From assembly GCA_022885665.1 (NCBI GenBank), contig JAGQDJ010000035.1, forward strand, positions 215,488-279,487: a stretch of 64,000 nt of DNA. Reading direction: 5' to 3'. The translations under genes and the position numbers were made by a program. Position 1 is the first letter of the stretch. Every line of letters starts with the position of its first letter. The notes under the pieces were generated by a model, which was not told the origin of the DNA, searched no databases, and saw only the letters and a list, made by a program, of their open reading frames with translations. This DNA comes from Triops longicaudatus. Its lineage: Eukaryota; Arthropoda; Branchiopoda; Notostraca; Triopsidae. Shown here in pieces: positions 36,289 to 47,264 of the stretch.

Positions 36289-37201
36289 GTCCGTATGTAC
36301 TAGCATTAACCTGTAACAATAGTCATGTAAAAAAGTTGACTCGTCAGAATAAAAGAAAAGTTACGCTTACCTAATAAGCTTTGCAATGCAATAGATAAGT
36401 TACGTTCTTCACGCCGCGGTTTGCGCGTTTGCACTTGTGGCGCCCTCATCGAAACCTGCAGTTCCGAGAACTGAATTTCAGCTTCCGGAAAGGAATAATA
36501 ACGTCTCCTGATTGGCGATGATGATTCCTTTGTAAGGTCTCTTTTTCCATTTTTCGCCTCTCTTTGTTTGTTCAGACGATTCAACGCTGTGTAAATTACC
36601 AATATTATCTTTGTCAATTTTAGATTTTCTATATTTTCTTCTATGCTCCATTTGCGTTGCTTTTTTTCCTGCGAAAGAATATTTATTTTCTTTCGTGTTT
36701 TTTTCACCTTCAGTAATTTAATTAATTATTAATTTACATTTCTTTAATATTTCTTTTGTTGTCTTTGTTATAGTTCCGCAATTTTTCGCTATTTTTTTGG
36801 GTAAAATTCAATTGTCTTTTTAATAACTTTTATCTTATTTTACGTATTACATTGTTGTTCTAATTTTAAAGGGAAAAGGCAACATTTTCTTACCTCGTTC
36901 TTTTCCTTTCCGGATTCTCGCGATTTGTTTCTCGTCACGCAAAGTTAGCTTACATTGTAATCTTGTCAATGTTCCGCGCAAATTACTCTCGCGTTCGTTT
37001 GCTTCATGTTCTAATCTCATGGCTGTTTCGCTCCACTTTTCGCAAGGATCCGCTGGCCAGTGTTTACTTGTTTGGAGGTTTGTACCGGAGGCCACGTGTC
37101 TTACGAGGATCTGTCAATTGTTGCTTAGTGTAATAAGTAGAGTGCAGTAGTTCTTGTTCATGCATATAACATTTATATAAGTGACTGGTTCATTTACGTT
37201 A

Positions 37202-37228
37202 CCGACAATAGGCGACAGCCTACGTCGG
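37202..37228 (+). repeat. Dispersed hairpin motif, copy 3
   Basis: Outer stem CCGAC/GTCGG, two-base bulge AA, inner stem TAGGC/GCCTA, tetraloop GACA. See the copy at 27693-27718, where the outer stem is CCGC/GCGG and the loop is GAAA. Confidence 0.55.
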
Positions 37229-37595
37229 GAACACATGAAATAAAAGCAGCGAACAAAGTGTTTTAACATTAGCTGTAAAGTAAACAGCAAAGAAAAGGGG
37301 TAATATGACTTGCCCTATCATTTGCCTGCAAAACTGCGGACTGTAGCAATTTTATTATTTCCTTTGTGGATGTGTTTACGTTTGGATATGCATGCTTCCT
37401 GCTTGCCTGATACTTTATGACTCCACGTGTGAAACAGGACCTTGAACCACCGGGGTTCTGGGAAAAGGTCCTATGAGGTGACATTCACAATCCTCATAAA
37501 GCAACTCTTTGCTTATGTATTACTGTTATCATGCACACAAAGATAATAAAAAGACAGGGTGAAAGACCATGATTCCATTGTGTACGCTGTAAAAT

Positions 37596-37679
37596 TCCAC
37601 GTGGACCTTGCTCTGATCCATTCCACGGTAGAATGAATCAGAGCAAGGTTATTTTCCCATTAAAGTAGATCCACGTGGA
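37596..37679. repeat. Hairpin flanked by two CACGTG palindromes
   Basis: TCCACGTGGA occurs at 37596-37605 and 37670-37679. Between them a 12-base perfect inverted repeat (CCTTGCTCTGAT at 37606-37617, ATCAGAGCAAGG at 37637-37648) plus an inner ATTC/GAAT pairing forms a strong stem-loop. Block B keeps only one CACGTG and the right arm, so the inverted arm is specific to block A. Confidence 0.6.
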
Positions 37680-39039
37680 GCCCGGAGCCACATGCCTAAC
37701 GTTCCGGTTCGAGAAAAGGGCCAGGTGCTAATATATTGGATAGCATACGGGGTCGTGTGAATCTTTCCTGTGAATCCATTCTTCGGTTTCATTGTCGAAT
37801 TCCGAGTAGTTGAGTGCGAAAGGATTTGACGACAGCGGCAGAGATTGATACCGGCGATGGGAACCGCGGCACGTGAGCATTTGCCATCCTATGTTCGGGA
37901 AAAATAAATTCCTTCGTTTGGGTTGGATTACGTGAAGGACAGCAGGTGAACCATGAAAGACACAGGTCAGAGGATGGGAACATTACCTGCCATTCTTAGG
38001 AGGACAGGATCAGTTTGCACTTCCGAATCTCGAAGCACAGTTTGGGTGGCTTGACTGCGATAAGAATTCTCACCGTGATAGCGAGTGGTGACAGAAGATA
38101 GTGAGTGGGCGTCGGCAACTAAGCTCGTCGCTCTTGGCCTGTAAGGAGAGAATCGCTTAAAGTGTTCTCGCTATAGAAATGAGAAAGAAATTTTTACTTT
38201 CAGAACATAAAGGGTTACCTAAAAAAGTACAAGTGTCGTTGAGCGCCGCCCACGCTTCTCAAGTGCTCAGACATTGTGCAGGTCTAAACGTAGCTTCACG
38301 TAGTCCTCGAAGGGCAACAATGACGCCCACGACTAAATGTGCCGGTTTCTGAAGCAAAATATATCGCATAAAGCACTCAAATCAGTTATCTTCTACACTG
38401 TGATCCCCTCTGACTAGCATAAGAACGCTGGACGTTGCCATGGTTACTTTCCGAGTGAGTTCTCCGAAGCCTTAAGGTCGTACCAGTCCATTCAAAGCAC
38501 CAGCGGAGGTCATTGATTGAGCTTATGCCATGTTGAATACATTTTGCCCGCCATGGTACGATACGTGACCCTTGAATAAAGCCAGTCGACCGCTTTCAGT
38601 GTGGCATTTCCAAATAATCGAAAAAATTTCTCATGCCTAATTGCTTCTCTCGGCAAAATAAAGGTCTCAAAAATGGCGTGCAGATACTGAGGCAACCACT
38701 AACGTCTTCTGTTAATGGCGTCTAAAGATATTGAAACAAAAATAGTTTTTCTTGTATAGTGTAACAGAGGGATAGTCCATCCGGGCTGGGATTAGAGAAA
38801 ATGAAGCCTTACTTATTCTTCTGTTTGTTTCTTTAATCTCTAATGGTGAATGTTGCTGCTTTTGGTATAAAAAGGGACGAAACTACTTTGTCAAGGCAGT
38901 GGATTCTCGGCGTGAGAATATAGTAATACAAATCTTATAAAACGCTAATCGCCGTCCGCGACAATAGTGTTCCGGAGTAAACGCAGTCACAAATGTGGAA
39001 AAAGAATTCAAGTCTAGAAAAAGTGGTACTCGTAAAAAG

Positions 39040-39840
39040 AACCTAATCCGTTCCTAGACAGCGTTCGTTATAAATGGCGCTATCTCGTATAGGCTAAATT
39101 TGTTGGAAATAACTTTAATTCGTTCCCAAACCCAGCTCAGTCTAAAAAAAAGTCATATAAAAATTGTCAAAAAACTGAAAAATGAGTTCTAGAGCTAATT
39201 ACGTACAGTTTACTTCATCAGGCCTCTACAGTATCTTAACTTAAATTTCATTTAAGGTCTTCAGAAAGGGAGGTCATCATTGCGCGAGTAGCATGGTTCT
39301 TCAAAATCTGTCTTCGTAAATGTCATCAGCGTTTTCCTAATGTGTCACTAATCTATTGGTTCTCCTTCTGTTTATTCCTAACTGATCTAGATTAAAACAA
39401 GTTATCCATATCACTGCTAGTCAACCAGTGGCGTCGTGCACTTAAAAAATTTTGGGGGCCCGATTTTGCATTTCTCTTAATAAAAGAGTTAATGAGTTAT
39501 AAATGAGTTTTAAATTATACCTTTTTTTTCAGGATGGCAAAAATTTTTTTTGGGGGGGCGGGCCCCCCCGGCCCCATATGGCACGACGCCTCTATAGTCA
39601 ACTGTGAGCACAGTGAAGAAATTCACGACACTCTTCCGTGCCTAAGTTTTCCATATAGACTCTTCGCTGTCCAAACTTCCCCAATTGTTGACTACTTTCA
39701 TGTGTACTGAATTGCAAGTCAACAAATTCAGTTTTCCGAGCCTCTTCTGCGTATATTATCTCGATCAGCGATAAGATCCCTATTCAACCTCTTCCCTTGT
39801 TCACCCTTTTTCAAACTCAAGTCGCGTCTCCCTCTAGTTA
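39040..39840 (+). repeat. Dispersed repeat family R1, copy b, interrupted by a hAT MITE
   Basis: Begins AACCTAATCCGTTCCTAGAC and keeps the internal GTGTACTGAATTGCAAGT landmark. It is the same repeat as at 32035-32720 and 51940-52385. The hAT-type element at 39426-39594 is inserted in it. Confidence 0.7.
39426..39594. mobile_element. hAT-type MITE with 8-bp target-site duplication
   Basis: A 169-base element with inverted ends: CAGTGGCGTCGTGC on the left and TAGAGGCGTCGTGC on the right (read on the other strand), followed by G/C homopolymer-rich arms. It is flanked on both sides by TAGTCAAC (39418-39425 and 39595-39602), an 8-bp duplication as made by hAT transposases. The related R1 copy at 32.4 kb shows the uninterrupted site GCTAGTCAATTAAG. 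Confidence 0.85.
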
Positions 39841-42800
39841 TCGCTAGCCTCGGAACAGCATAAGCTAGAGGTTTTCAAACATTTCAAGCCCGCGGCTCAC
39901 CAGGAAACCATAGCTTACTGTTTGAACCCCCCGCCCTAAGCCATAACTCAGTAAACGGATTGAAGTTTCGTATGTAATTCGAACATCGAATTTACCTGGA
40001 GCCATAACGTTGCAACTGCATATTGATTACGGTAACAGAAAAGCTGATCGATGAATATCTTAGTGGGTAAACTGGAAACCCTAACTGTCCTAGTTATTTT
40101 TCGGTAGTGAAAATCTAGATGAATGTTACCTCACGTGTTAAGAATTACCCCGTTTTACGGTAGTGTTTAATTATTTTGTGAGGAAACTTGCAGAGAACGC
40201 TTCACAAAAAGGATTTTTTATTGACTCTCCGCGTAGTCTTGTGCCTATTGCGGTAAAACAGTCCATACAACAAAAAAAGCGATAATAGAAGAAAAGTAAT
40301 TATTTTTAACTTCACTTGCGCCAATTACAAAGAGGTTTACCGGCAAAACCTTATAAGCTAAACGAAAAAGTTCGTAAAATTGCAAGACTGTAGGCTCCAA
40401 GCCCATGTTCAAAGTTACCCAAAAAAAGTTCAAGTTGGCGCCTAAATTTTAACCAACGACATATCTGGGGAAAAAATATAGCTCTTTTCCGAGTTTGCTG
40501 AGCAAAAGGGTTATCAATATACTCCTCTTACGTCAAGAACAAAGGTTCTAAGTGCCACAGTTACCTTGTGGCTGTCAATAATCGCACGGCAACTAAATCT
40601 ATCAACAGGTTTTTCGCTTTCAACCGAATTTGGCGCTGTGTCAAAGCAAAGGATTCATTTTGCTTTCTTAAGAGAGCCTATTCATAGTAGAGACTAATGA
40701 CAACAAGTTTGTTGAGTTGTGTTATGTAGTTGAGGAGCAGTAGTTGGCCTACTGTTTCCTATAAAGTATTCAATACAACCCTGTGTGTTCTGAATTACCC
40801 CTTTTTACGGTACAAGACAAACTTTTTTTTTTTTTACAGTTTTCCTCATATTTCCATTCATAGTCGCCTGAAAGCAGAAAAAGTAAAAGAACAAAGGCAG
40901 AGAAGGAAACGGAGCATTCTGAATTATTAGTTCCAAGCAATGTTTATTCATCAGAGCTGTATAACGAACAAACCCTGACACAAGTGCCTATTCTCGAAGT
41001 AAATGTCTAATACATAACTCTGTTTTATAGGGGTAAGAGAACTATTTGGAGCGTCAAAAGAAGCATTAAAGTGGCCCTTTCCCGCGGTCCGTGAAGTCAC
41101 TGGGTACAAACGAGCGCTGAATAAAGGGCATCAGACGCTCCTCTAAAGGCAAAAATTGTTAAAGCAGTTAAAGACGAACCAAGATGAGAGGTCAGGATGG
41201 CAATAGCTACAACAAGCAGGTTTGGCTTCGGAAAAAAACTCAATTTATCTCGTCAAACTTGAGTTTATTACAAACGACTTGGATAGGTCCATTTTTTTCC
41301 ACTTCTATAGTTGATGTAGTCGATTTGAGAAGCTACAGCAGAAGCGCTCTTATTGAAACTCAGTTCAAGTGGTTGGAGGTTTAGATAGACTTACTTTTGG
41401 ACAGAAAACCGCAAATTAACCTTTTGTCGTCCAGGTGGATGACAAAAAGCTGCTGCTAGCCGTTTTAACCTTTTATATTCATTAAGCCTTGACATCCAAG
41501 ATGTAATAAAAACATTCGTTCAGTTTGCAGATTTCACGAGAATGCTTATTTGGAACAGCTGAAATAGCAAATCTGAGCTAAGCTAACGCATAAAAAGGTG
41601 TTTCAAAGCGAATGCGTTATCTAATAAGAATTAAGCTACCCATTGTGCGCAGAAAATCTAAACGACAATGTCCTGTAATTATATTACTTTTTTTTTACTT
41701 TTCGAACGTCTGGCCATTCTTTTTTGTATACATGCGAAATTATTTTTTAGCAATGAGAAATTAAAAAGCATTTTCATTTCGCGTTCGCGATTTTTCACAT
41801 GTGCACAACGTGCGAAACGTATCCATCGGAAGAAGAAGCTTTGACTGCAAATAAACATTAAAAGGTGACTCGACAAGTTGAATTCAGTTGAGATCGGAAT
41901 TATTCAAATACAAGCCTTAGCAAAACTGATTAAGTAGATAAAAAGAATACGCAAATTAGTAGAAACCTGTTATCGGCAGCACGGACGACACTTTGTCCAC
42001 GTCATCAAATTCGAGGGGCCCCACTACTGAACTCGCGCCAAAACTTAACCGCCGGCAGACGTGGAGAGGAAATTCAGCTGACTGCGTAAAGTGTATAACA
42101 GCGGGTAAAGGCTCTTTCACAAAAAAAAACGGGTTCAAAAACTTTTTCTTTTCTTTCGACCAACACGCCCACGTAACCTCGCAGTTCCAAAGCCTCTGTA
42201 AGCTTTTTCTATCATTTTACACCGGGTATCTTTCATCCACAAGCTGTAGGTGAAGAAACGAAACCTCTTTCGAAACTAGACCGAATTTGCATTTCCATTC
42301 AGCAGGTCTTAGTGCCTTATGATTCGTTGTCCATGAATTTGGGAAATACATGGCTCATGTGAGCAAGTGCGAAAACTATTAAAAATGATCACAAAAATGT
42401 TTCCTCGTGCAAGCCTTTATTCCCACGATGCGGCGTCGTGAGACAATGTGAGAAAAATTCGTACCATAAATACTTCGTAAAAGAACAACGTCACTGTGAG
42501 TGTTTTCTCTTTTATCTGTATAGCAGATAAAACCTTGCGCCCCACTACCCCGCGTTTTAGCTTTTTTCACATTGTTTTAATTGATCTTTCGCTGGCTCAG
42601 ATGGTCTGATACGCGGCTTTAGCAGCGAGCCCCGCCTCCCCAACTCGACGTGCATGGTTATAAAGGTTACGTTGTTGGAAGATAAAGGTTCAAATCACAG
42701 GCGACTTGGTGGTAGCTAAGATCGCCTTTTTACAACATTCCAAGTTCGTCGTTTCCTTTTCAGGTCTTTTAAGTGAAATTGCGGCACTGTAAAATCTTCC

Positions 42801-42858
42801 AGAGTAGTGCAAGTATTGATTGTTGAAAGTGTGATAAGGTACGCAAAACCCTTTTACA

Positions 42859-44142
42859 ATGAAAGAGAACAACAATAAATTACAGAACGAGTCACCTCTT
42901 TTGAAGAGTACTTCGCAAGCACAGGTTTCTCAACACTTGGAGGAGATTTTACAAGGCCAAACCGTGGTTGTTTATAATGGAAATGCACCTACAGAAATTC
43001 CTGCGTGGCTGGACATGGCCAAGTTCGCGAAAGGCAGGCAGTTCTTCCGTCGATACATGTCAGGCGTCTTTTTTGCTCACCTAGTGGCTCTAGTCATCAC
43101 TTTGTGTAGTCCCCAGGTTCTAAAGCCGCTCATGTTTACCCGCAAATCGGACACGCCGTGGCGAGCCTTCAGGCGATACGTGCAAACCGTCGTCCACGTG
43201 TATTCGTGGTACATTTACGACGTGTGGGATCCCGAGTCACCTGGCCGACAAAGTATATCGGTAGTCCGAGGGATGCACAGTCAAGTTCTTGATGTTGTTA
43301 ACCACCCTGATACAAAAAAACAAGTCCAGCAATTGAGTGTACAAACTTTGGCCCAGGGCCAGAAAAAGTTCGTGAACTTGAAGGGCGAGACCCAAGCGCT
43401 ACCCGCGTTTTTGGATGATATTCGGCCTAATGTACCCGCCAGTCATTTACCTATCCATCCTAATTACTTTTTTGACAATTCGCAATATGATTCTTCATCG
43501 CAATGTCCCTTAATGTGCAGATCAGCGCCAAACCCCATGGCTGATAAATCAATCCCTTTTGTAAACCAAACCGACATGAGTTTGACTCAGTTTGCGTTCA
43601 TCGGTTTGATAGTCATGTACCCGGAGAAATTTGGTGCCAGTAATGCTACCAAGGAAGAGTTGGAGGGTTTTATCCATTTTTGGCGCGGAATCGGGTATTT
43701 GCTGGGAATCGACGATCGGTTCAACTTCTGCCGCGAAGATAATTACGACTTCACTCGCGAGTTGTGCTTACTGACCGTGGAACGGTTAATCAAACCCCAG
43801 TTGGCGTCAGCGAACGAAGAGTACGAACATATGAGCCGGGCGTTGTTGAAGGGCACGCGGTACTACCTTCCCATGTACACGCTTGAATGCATCCTCTTGT
43901 ATATCGCCTACATGACGGAGATGACAGTGCCGAACTTGACCCGAGTTGTACCTTGGTCCGCTTGGCTGTGGTACTGGTACTTGCGTGTAGTGTTTAGCGT
44001 CTTGTGTAAGATACCTTTTTTTCTTAAATTGAACAACTTTCTCTTATATTTTTCCATATTGGCAGTAGTTAATCCACCCCCAAGTATTCCTAAATGTATG
44101 AGACCTCCGCAAATCCATGGTTTGGAACTGTACTTCCCATGA
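42859..44142 (+). CDS. ER-type heme oxygenase, MpaB / latex-clearing-protein (DUF2236) family, paralogue B
   Basis: Single exon, 427 residues, colinear with paralogue A without length change except local compensating indels. The two are clearly similar throughout (FTRKSDTPWRAFRRYV, GETQALPAFL, DMSLTQFAF, HFWRGIGYLLGIDDRFNFCR and VPNLTRVVPWSAWL are shared). R106, T110 and H140, the inferred heme-pocket residues, are kept, but K109 of paralogue A is Q109 here. The N-terminal 25 residues and the loop around 190-225 diverge most. AATAAA lies at 44262, about 120 bases after the stop. A TATAAA string lies at 42659, 200 bases before the ATG. It has the same orientation as paralogue A, 6.6 kb away. 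Function is inferred only from the family. Confidence 0.85.
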   Translation: MKENNNKLQNESPLLKSTSQAQVSQHLEEILQGQTVVVYNGNAPTEIPAWLDMAKFAKGRQFFRRYMSGVFFAHLVALVITLCSPQVLKPLMFTRKSDTPWRAFRRYVQTVVHVYSWYIYDVWDPESPGRQSISVVRGMHSQVLDVVNHPDTKKQVQQLSVQTLAQGQKKFVNLKGETQALPAFLDDIRPNVPASHLPIHPNYFFDNSQYDSSSQCPLMCRSAPNPMADKSIPFVNQTDMSLTQFAFIGLIVMYPEKFGASNATKEELEGFIHFWRGIGYLLGIDDRFNFCREDNYDFTRELCLLTVERLIKPQLASANEEYEHMSRALLKGTRYYLPMYTLECILLYIAYMTEMTVPNLTRVVPWSAWLWYWYLRVVFSVLCKIPFFLKLNNFLLYFSILAVVNPPPSIPKCMRPPQIHGLELYFP

Positions 44143-45439
44143 ACGTCCAAGGACACTTTCTGTTGCTTTAAAGACGCTTTGCCGCGTCGAATTAGTCGGT
44201 CTCGTGTTAAAACTGTGCTGGAAGTTTGGACGTGTACTGTGGAAACAAGATATGCATGACTAATAAAAGATCTATAATTACGAAACAAGTTATTTTTGGA
44301 AACAGATGAGTTGAATGTGTGAAACTTAAGATTTCGCATTTCCATTCTGCTAATATTGAAAGATGCAACTCCGGGATCTAAATTTCACTCGCCGCAAGGG
44401 AACAGTGACCTCTGTGTCAGGACGATGATGATGTCCTTCGTTTTTCCTTCTTCCTATTCCCCCTAAGATCTTTTCTACCTGTTGCAACGATTTAACTGCA
44501 CTTATGCTTATTTTGTTTATACTAATTGTTTATTTTGCTAACAAAACCACGAGTAAAGAAACACGTTATAATGCATATATTTTGGCCATGATATTATGTC
44601 ATGATACAGTAATTCCAGTATCGTTTCATAAATTCATCATAGCATCTATTCTTATATTTTTATTTGTGTGTATTTTACTTCTCTTTACTCGTTTGAACAA
44701 TTTTAATTTGAGTTTTACCTAATTTTACGTTTAATATTTCATTTTTCAATGCAACCCGCTTATTTGAAAAGGATTCCGCCCGGACGGATATCATTAAAAT
44801 ATGCGGAGTATTCAAAAATTCGAACTTGTGTATGTAGCAATTTTTCTTTTGGAACATGTTTGATCTTCATTCTTTTAACTTCGCATTCTTTTACATTCGC
44901 GACATAAACTTTGGAAAATTGTCCTCATTGTCAAGGCGAAAGGTGGCGGTAAAGGATTTTCGCTTTCTTTGGGTCATAAGACCGTTCAAGCATTTCCTAG
45001 GAATAAATGCACTTAGACGTGTCGCAGGATATTCCTAATGATCCCTGTTAATATAGCCGAAGTTATTTAGCATTGTAAGATGTAGGCTACAGCAGAACTT
45101 TGAGATTTTTGTAAACACTATATTTTTTTCCGATTCCTGGTAGAAAATACCCATTCAAACACGAATATTTTTAAAATTAATGTTCGACCGATAAGCAGTA
45201 CAACTTCTTTTATAAAAGGCAATGAAAATGTCCATTGTACGAAATTTCGCCATTCTAAGAGCGCATGTCACAATTTTTTGGAAGAAAATTATTCCTCGCT
45301 AATCTCTGAAGCACGAACGGTTATTTTCTGCCATTAAGCGGCAAATTAATTATCTTTTTTTCCCATTTTTCTAGTGTTCAGATGTGTTTTTAACAATTCT
45401 TTGGTTTTGTTTTCATGATTATGTTTTTGTTCATCAAAT

Positions 45440-47095
45440 TTATTTTTGTGTAAGAGGACAAAAAGGTAAATTGTGTTTGCGGATCTCCTCAAATTGTCTT
45501 GTGTCACGCAAACTGAGCAGACAAAGTAGTTTTGTCATTGTCCAGAACACTATGCTGTTTCGTGTTCTGGTCACACAGCAGCGTTGGTGTATCCTTTGTA
45601 GAGATACGCTGGATAGCTTGATTTTAGATTCGTTGCGGAGGCCACATGTCACGTGTTTACATTTGTTTGGCAATTGCTGATAGGGGTGAGTTGCATAGCT
45701 GCGATAAATACAGAACAGCTCATCATTTCTGCTGTAGAGTACCAGGATTGTGGTTTGTGCATATACTTGTTTCGGCTGGCACATTTTTATATGGATGGTC
45801 TTTAATGGACGATCAAGCGTCTACACGTGGGGAAGAAGACCTTAAATCATAGACTCCCAAGGGGATAATGACCCTATGGTGTTACGTTAGATCCGCGAGT
45901 CTCATAAAAATGTTACTTTGGTAAAGTATAATTGTTATCATGCGTAATTTAGATAATACAAGGGCAGGGTTAAACGACCATGATTCTGTCGAGTGAGATG
46001 CGAAATTCCACGAGTAACAGTTCAGAGCAAAGTCCTTTTCCCACGAAAAAAGTTCCACGTGGAGCCCCGAGCCACGCGATAAGCACAACGGTTCGAGCAC
46101 AAGGGCGCGCTGCTAATATGTCGACAGCTTACGCGTTCATGTGAACCTTTCCTGCAAACACATTCTTCGGTTTTGTTATCGAATTCTGAACAGGTGAGCA
46201 CGAAAGGATTAGAAGACAACGGTAGATATTGACAACGACGACGGAAACCACGGCAGGTGACTACTTGTTATCCTACTGAGTCTTTACCAAATTCACTAGT
46301 GTCATCTATCAAAGTCGTGGAAACTACAAATCCGCCATTAGACGCTAACAACTGCAAGCCTTTCACTTCAACCAATAAAGAAAATGCCAGGGGAAACGAG
46401 GGGCATCTCAGCGGGGCCTTATGGCACCTTCCAGAGTTTTACCGTCTGATGGCGGATTTTGCGCTTTCTAGCCGTTAGGCGTAATTTGCTAAAGATTTAT
46501 ATACAATAAAATTAATTCCTTTGCTTACGTTGGGTTACGTAATGGATGGCAGGGTGAAAAAAAATGACACAGGTTGGACGATGGGAACGTTACCTGCCAT
46601 TCTTGGGGGGACAGTATCATTGTGCACTTGCGAGTATCAGAGTTTGCGGGGCTCGATTGCGATAAGGACTGTAACCGTGATCGCTACTGCTGACGGAGTA
46701 TAACGAGTGGGCGTCGGTAACTATGTCCGTCGCTCTTGGCGTATAAGGACAAAATGATTCAAAGTGTGACTCGCTTTGAGAAACTAGTTAAAAAAATACT
46801 TTCAGTTAATAAAGAGTTGCCTAAAAAAGTATAAGTGTCGCCGAGTACCGCATACCCTTCTCAAGAGCTCAAATATTGCACAGGTCTCAGCGTAGCTTTA
46901 CGTGGTACTTGAAAGGCAACAATGACGCCCACGAGGTAGACGTGCCAATTTCTGTAGCAAAATATACTGGTAAAAGCAGACGGCCCATTCATCTTCTTGA
47001 CACGGATGCGTCCTTAGTTGTATAAGAATGTCAAGGTTCCCATGGGAACGCTCCAAAGAGTTCTCTAGGGCTTTTTGTCTTGTTAGTTCATTCAT
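45440..47095 (-). pseudogene. Minus-strand reading-frame remnants, block B
   Basis: Counterpart of the block-A remnants. Frames at 46219-46022 and 45784-45440, and a 65-codon frame at 47095-46898, align with block A in order and orientation. The block-B version of the central frame has a TAA just upstream where block A reads TGG, and block A in turn is broken where block B is open around 47.0 kb. No recognisable protein family. Confidence 0.3.
46278..46510. repeat. Fold-back insertion present in block B only
   Basis: About 230 bases absent from the aligned position in block A (near 37890-37905). It contains a 17-base inverted repeat with one mismatch: AAATCCGCCATTAGACG at 46328-46344 and CGTCTGATGGCGGATTT at 46443-46459. 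Likely a small transposable element; target duplication not resolved. Confidence 0.5.
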
Positions 47096-47264
47096 AAAAC
47101 GAGTGGATTTTTTTTATTTTATTCTGTGGCAGAATACGCTTTGCTATAGCGATAAATGGACTTAGCATTGGGCCAACTGACTGAAAGCACATTGCTTTGT
47201 GTGAACGACTTTAGGAACAGTTTAACATCGTTGCTTGTGAATTAGCATTTAATTTTTTTAGGAC

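Larger units (their letters stand above)
36894..38470 (-). pseudogene. Minus-strand reading-frame remnants, block A (duplicate of 45.4-47.1 kb)
   Basis: Several minus-strand frames here align, without frame change, to frames in block B. One at about 37891-37745 contains LPLSSNPFALNYSEFDNETE and matches LPLSSNPFVLTCSEFDNKTE in block B (about 46244-46100). Another (37095-36894) ends LTLRDEKQIARIRKGKER and matches LSLRDTRQFEEIRKH. Many differences between blocks are synonymous. However, no continuous gene with a start and consistent splicing could be built, and at least one frame is broken in each block. Could be a decayed duplicated gene, an exon set of an unrecognised gene, or chance open frames in duplicated DNA. 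Confidence 0.3.
36289..42858. other. Region between the two oxygenase paralogues
   Basis: 6.6 kb without a gene I can assert. It holds minus-strand frames related to frames after paralogue B (about 36.9-38.5 kb), a hairpin motif (37202), an E-box-flanked palindrome (37596-37679), an R1 repeat with a nested hAT MITE (39.0-39.9 kb), and otherwise unremarkable AT-rich DNA from 40 to 42.8 kb. Confidence 0.5.

Noticed and set aside
36306..36707. 133-codon minus-strand frame as an intact gene
   Set aside because: Two alternative frames are both partly open, the start codon is unconvincing and no family is recognised. It may belong to the block-A remnants, but the support is too weak to call it alone.
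42590..42700. Possible tRNA-derived SINE (A-box-like TGGCTCAGATGGT and B-box-like GGTTCAAATC)
   Set aside because: The boxes are about 95 bases apart, no cloverleaf folds, no tail or target duplication is seen, and the segment lies in the promoter region of oxygenase B.
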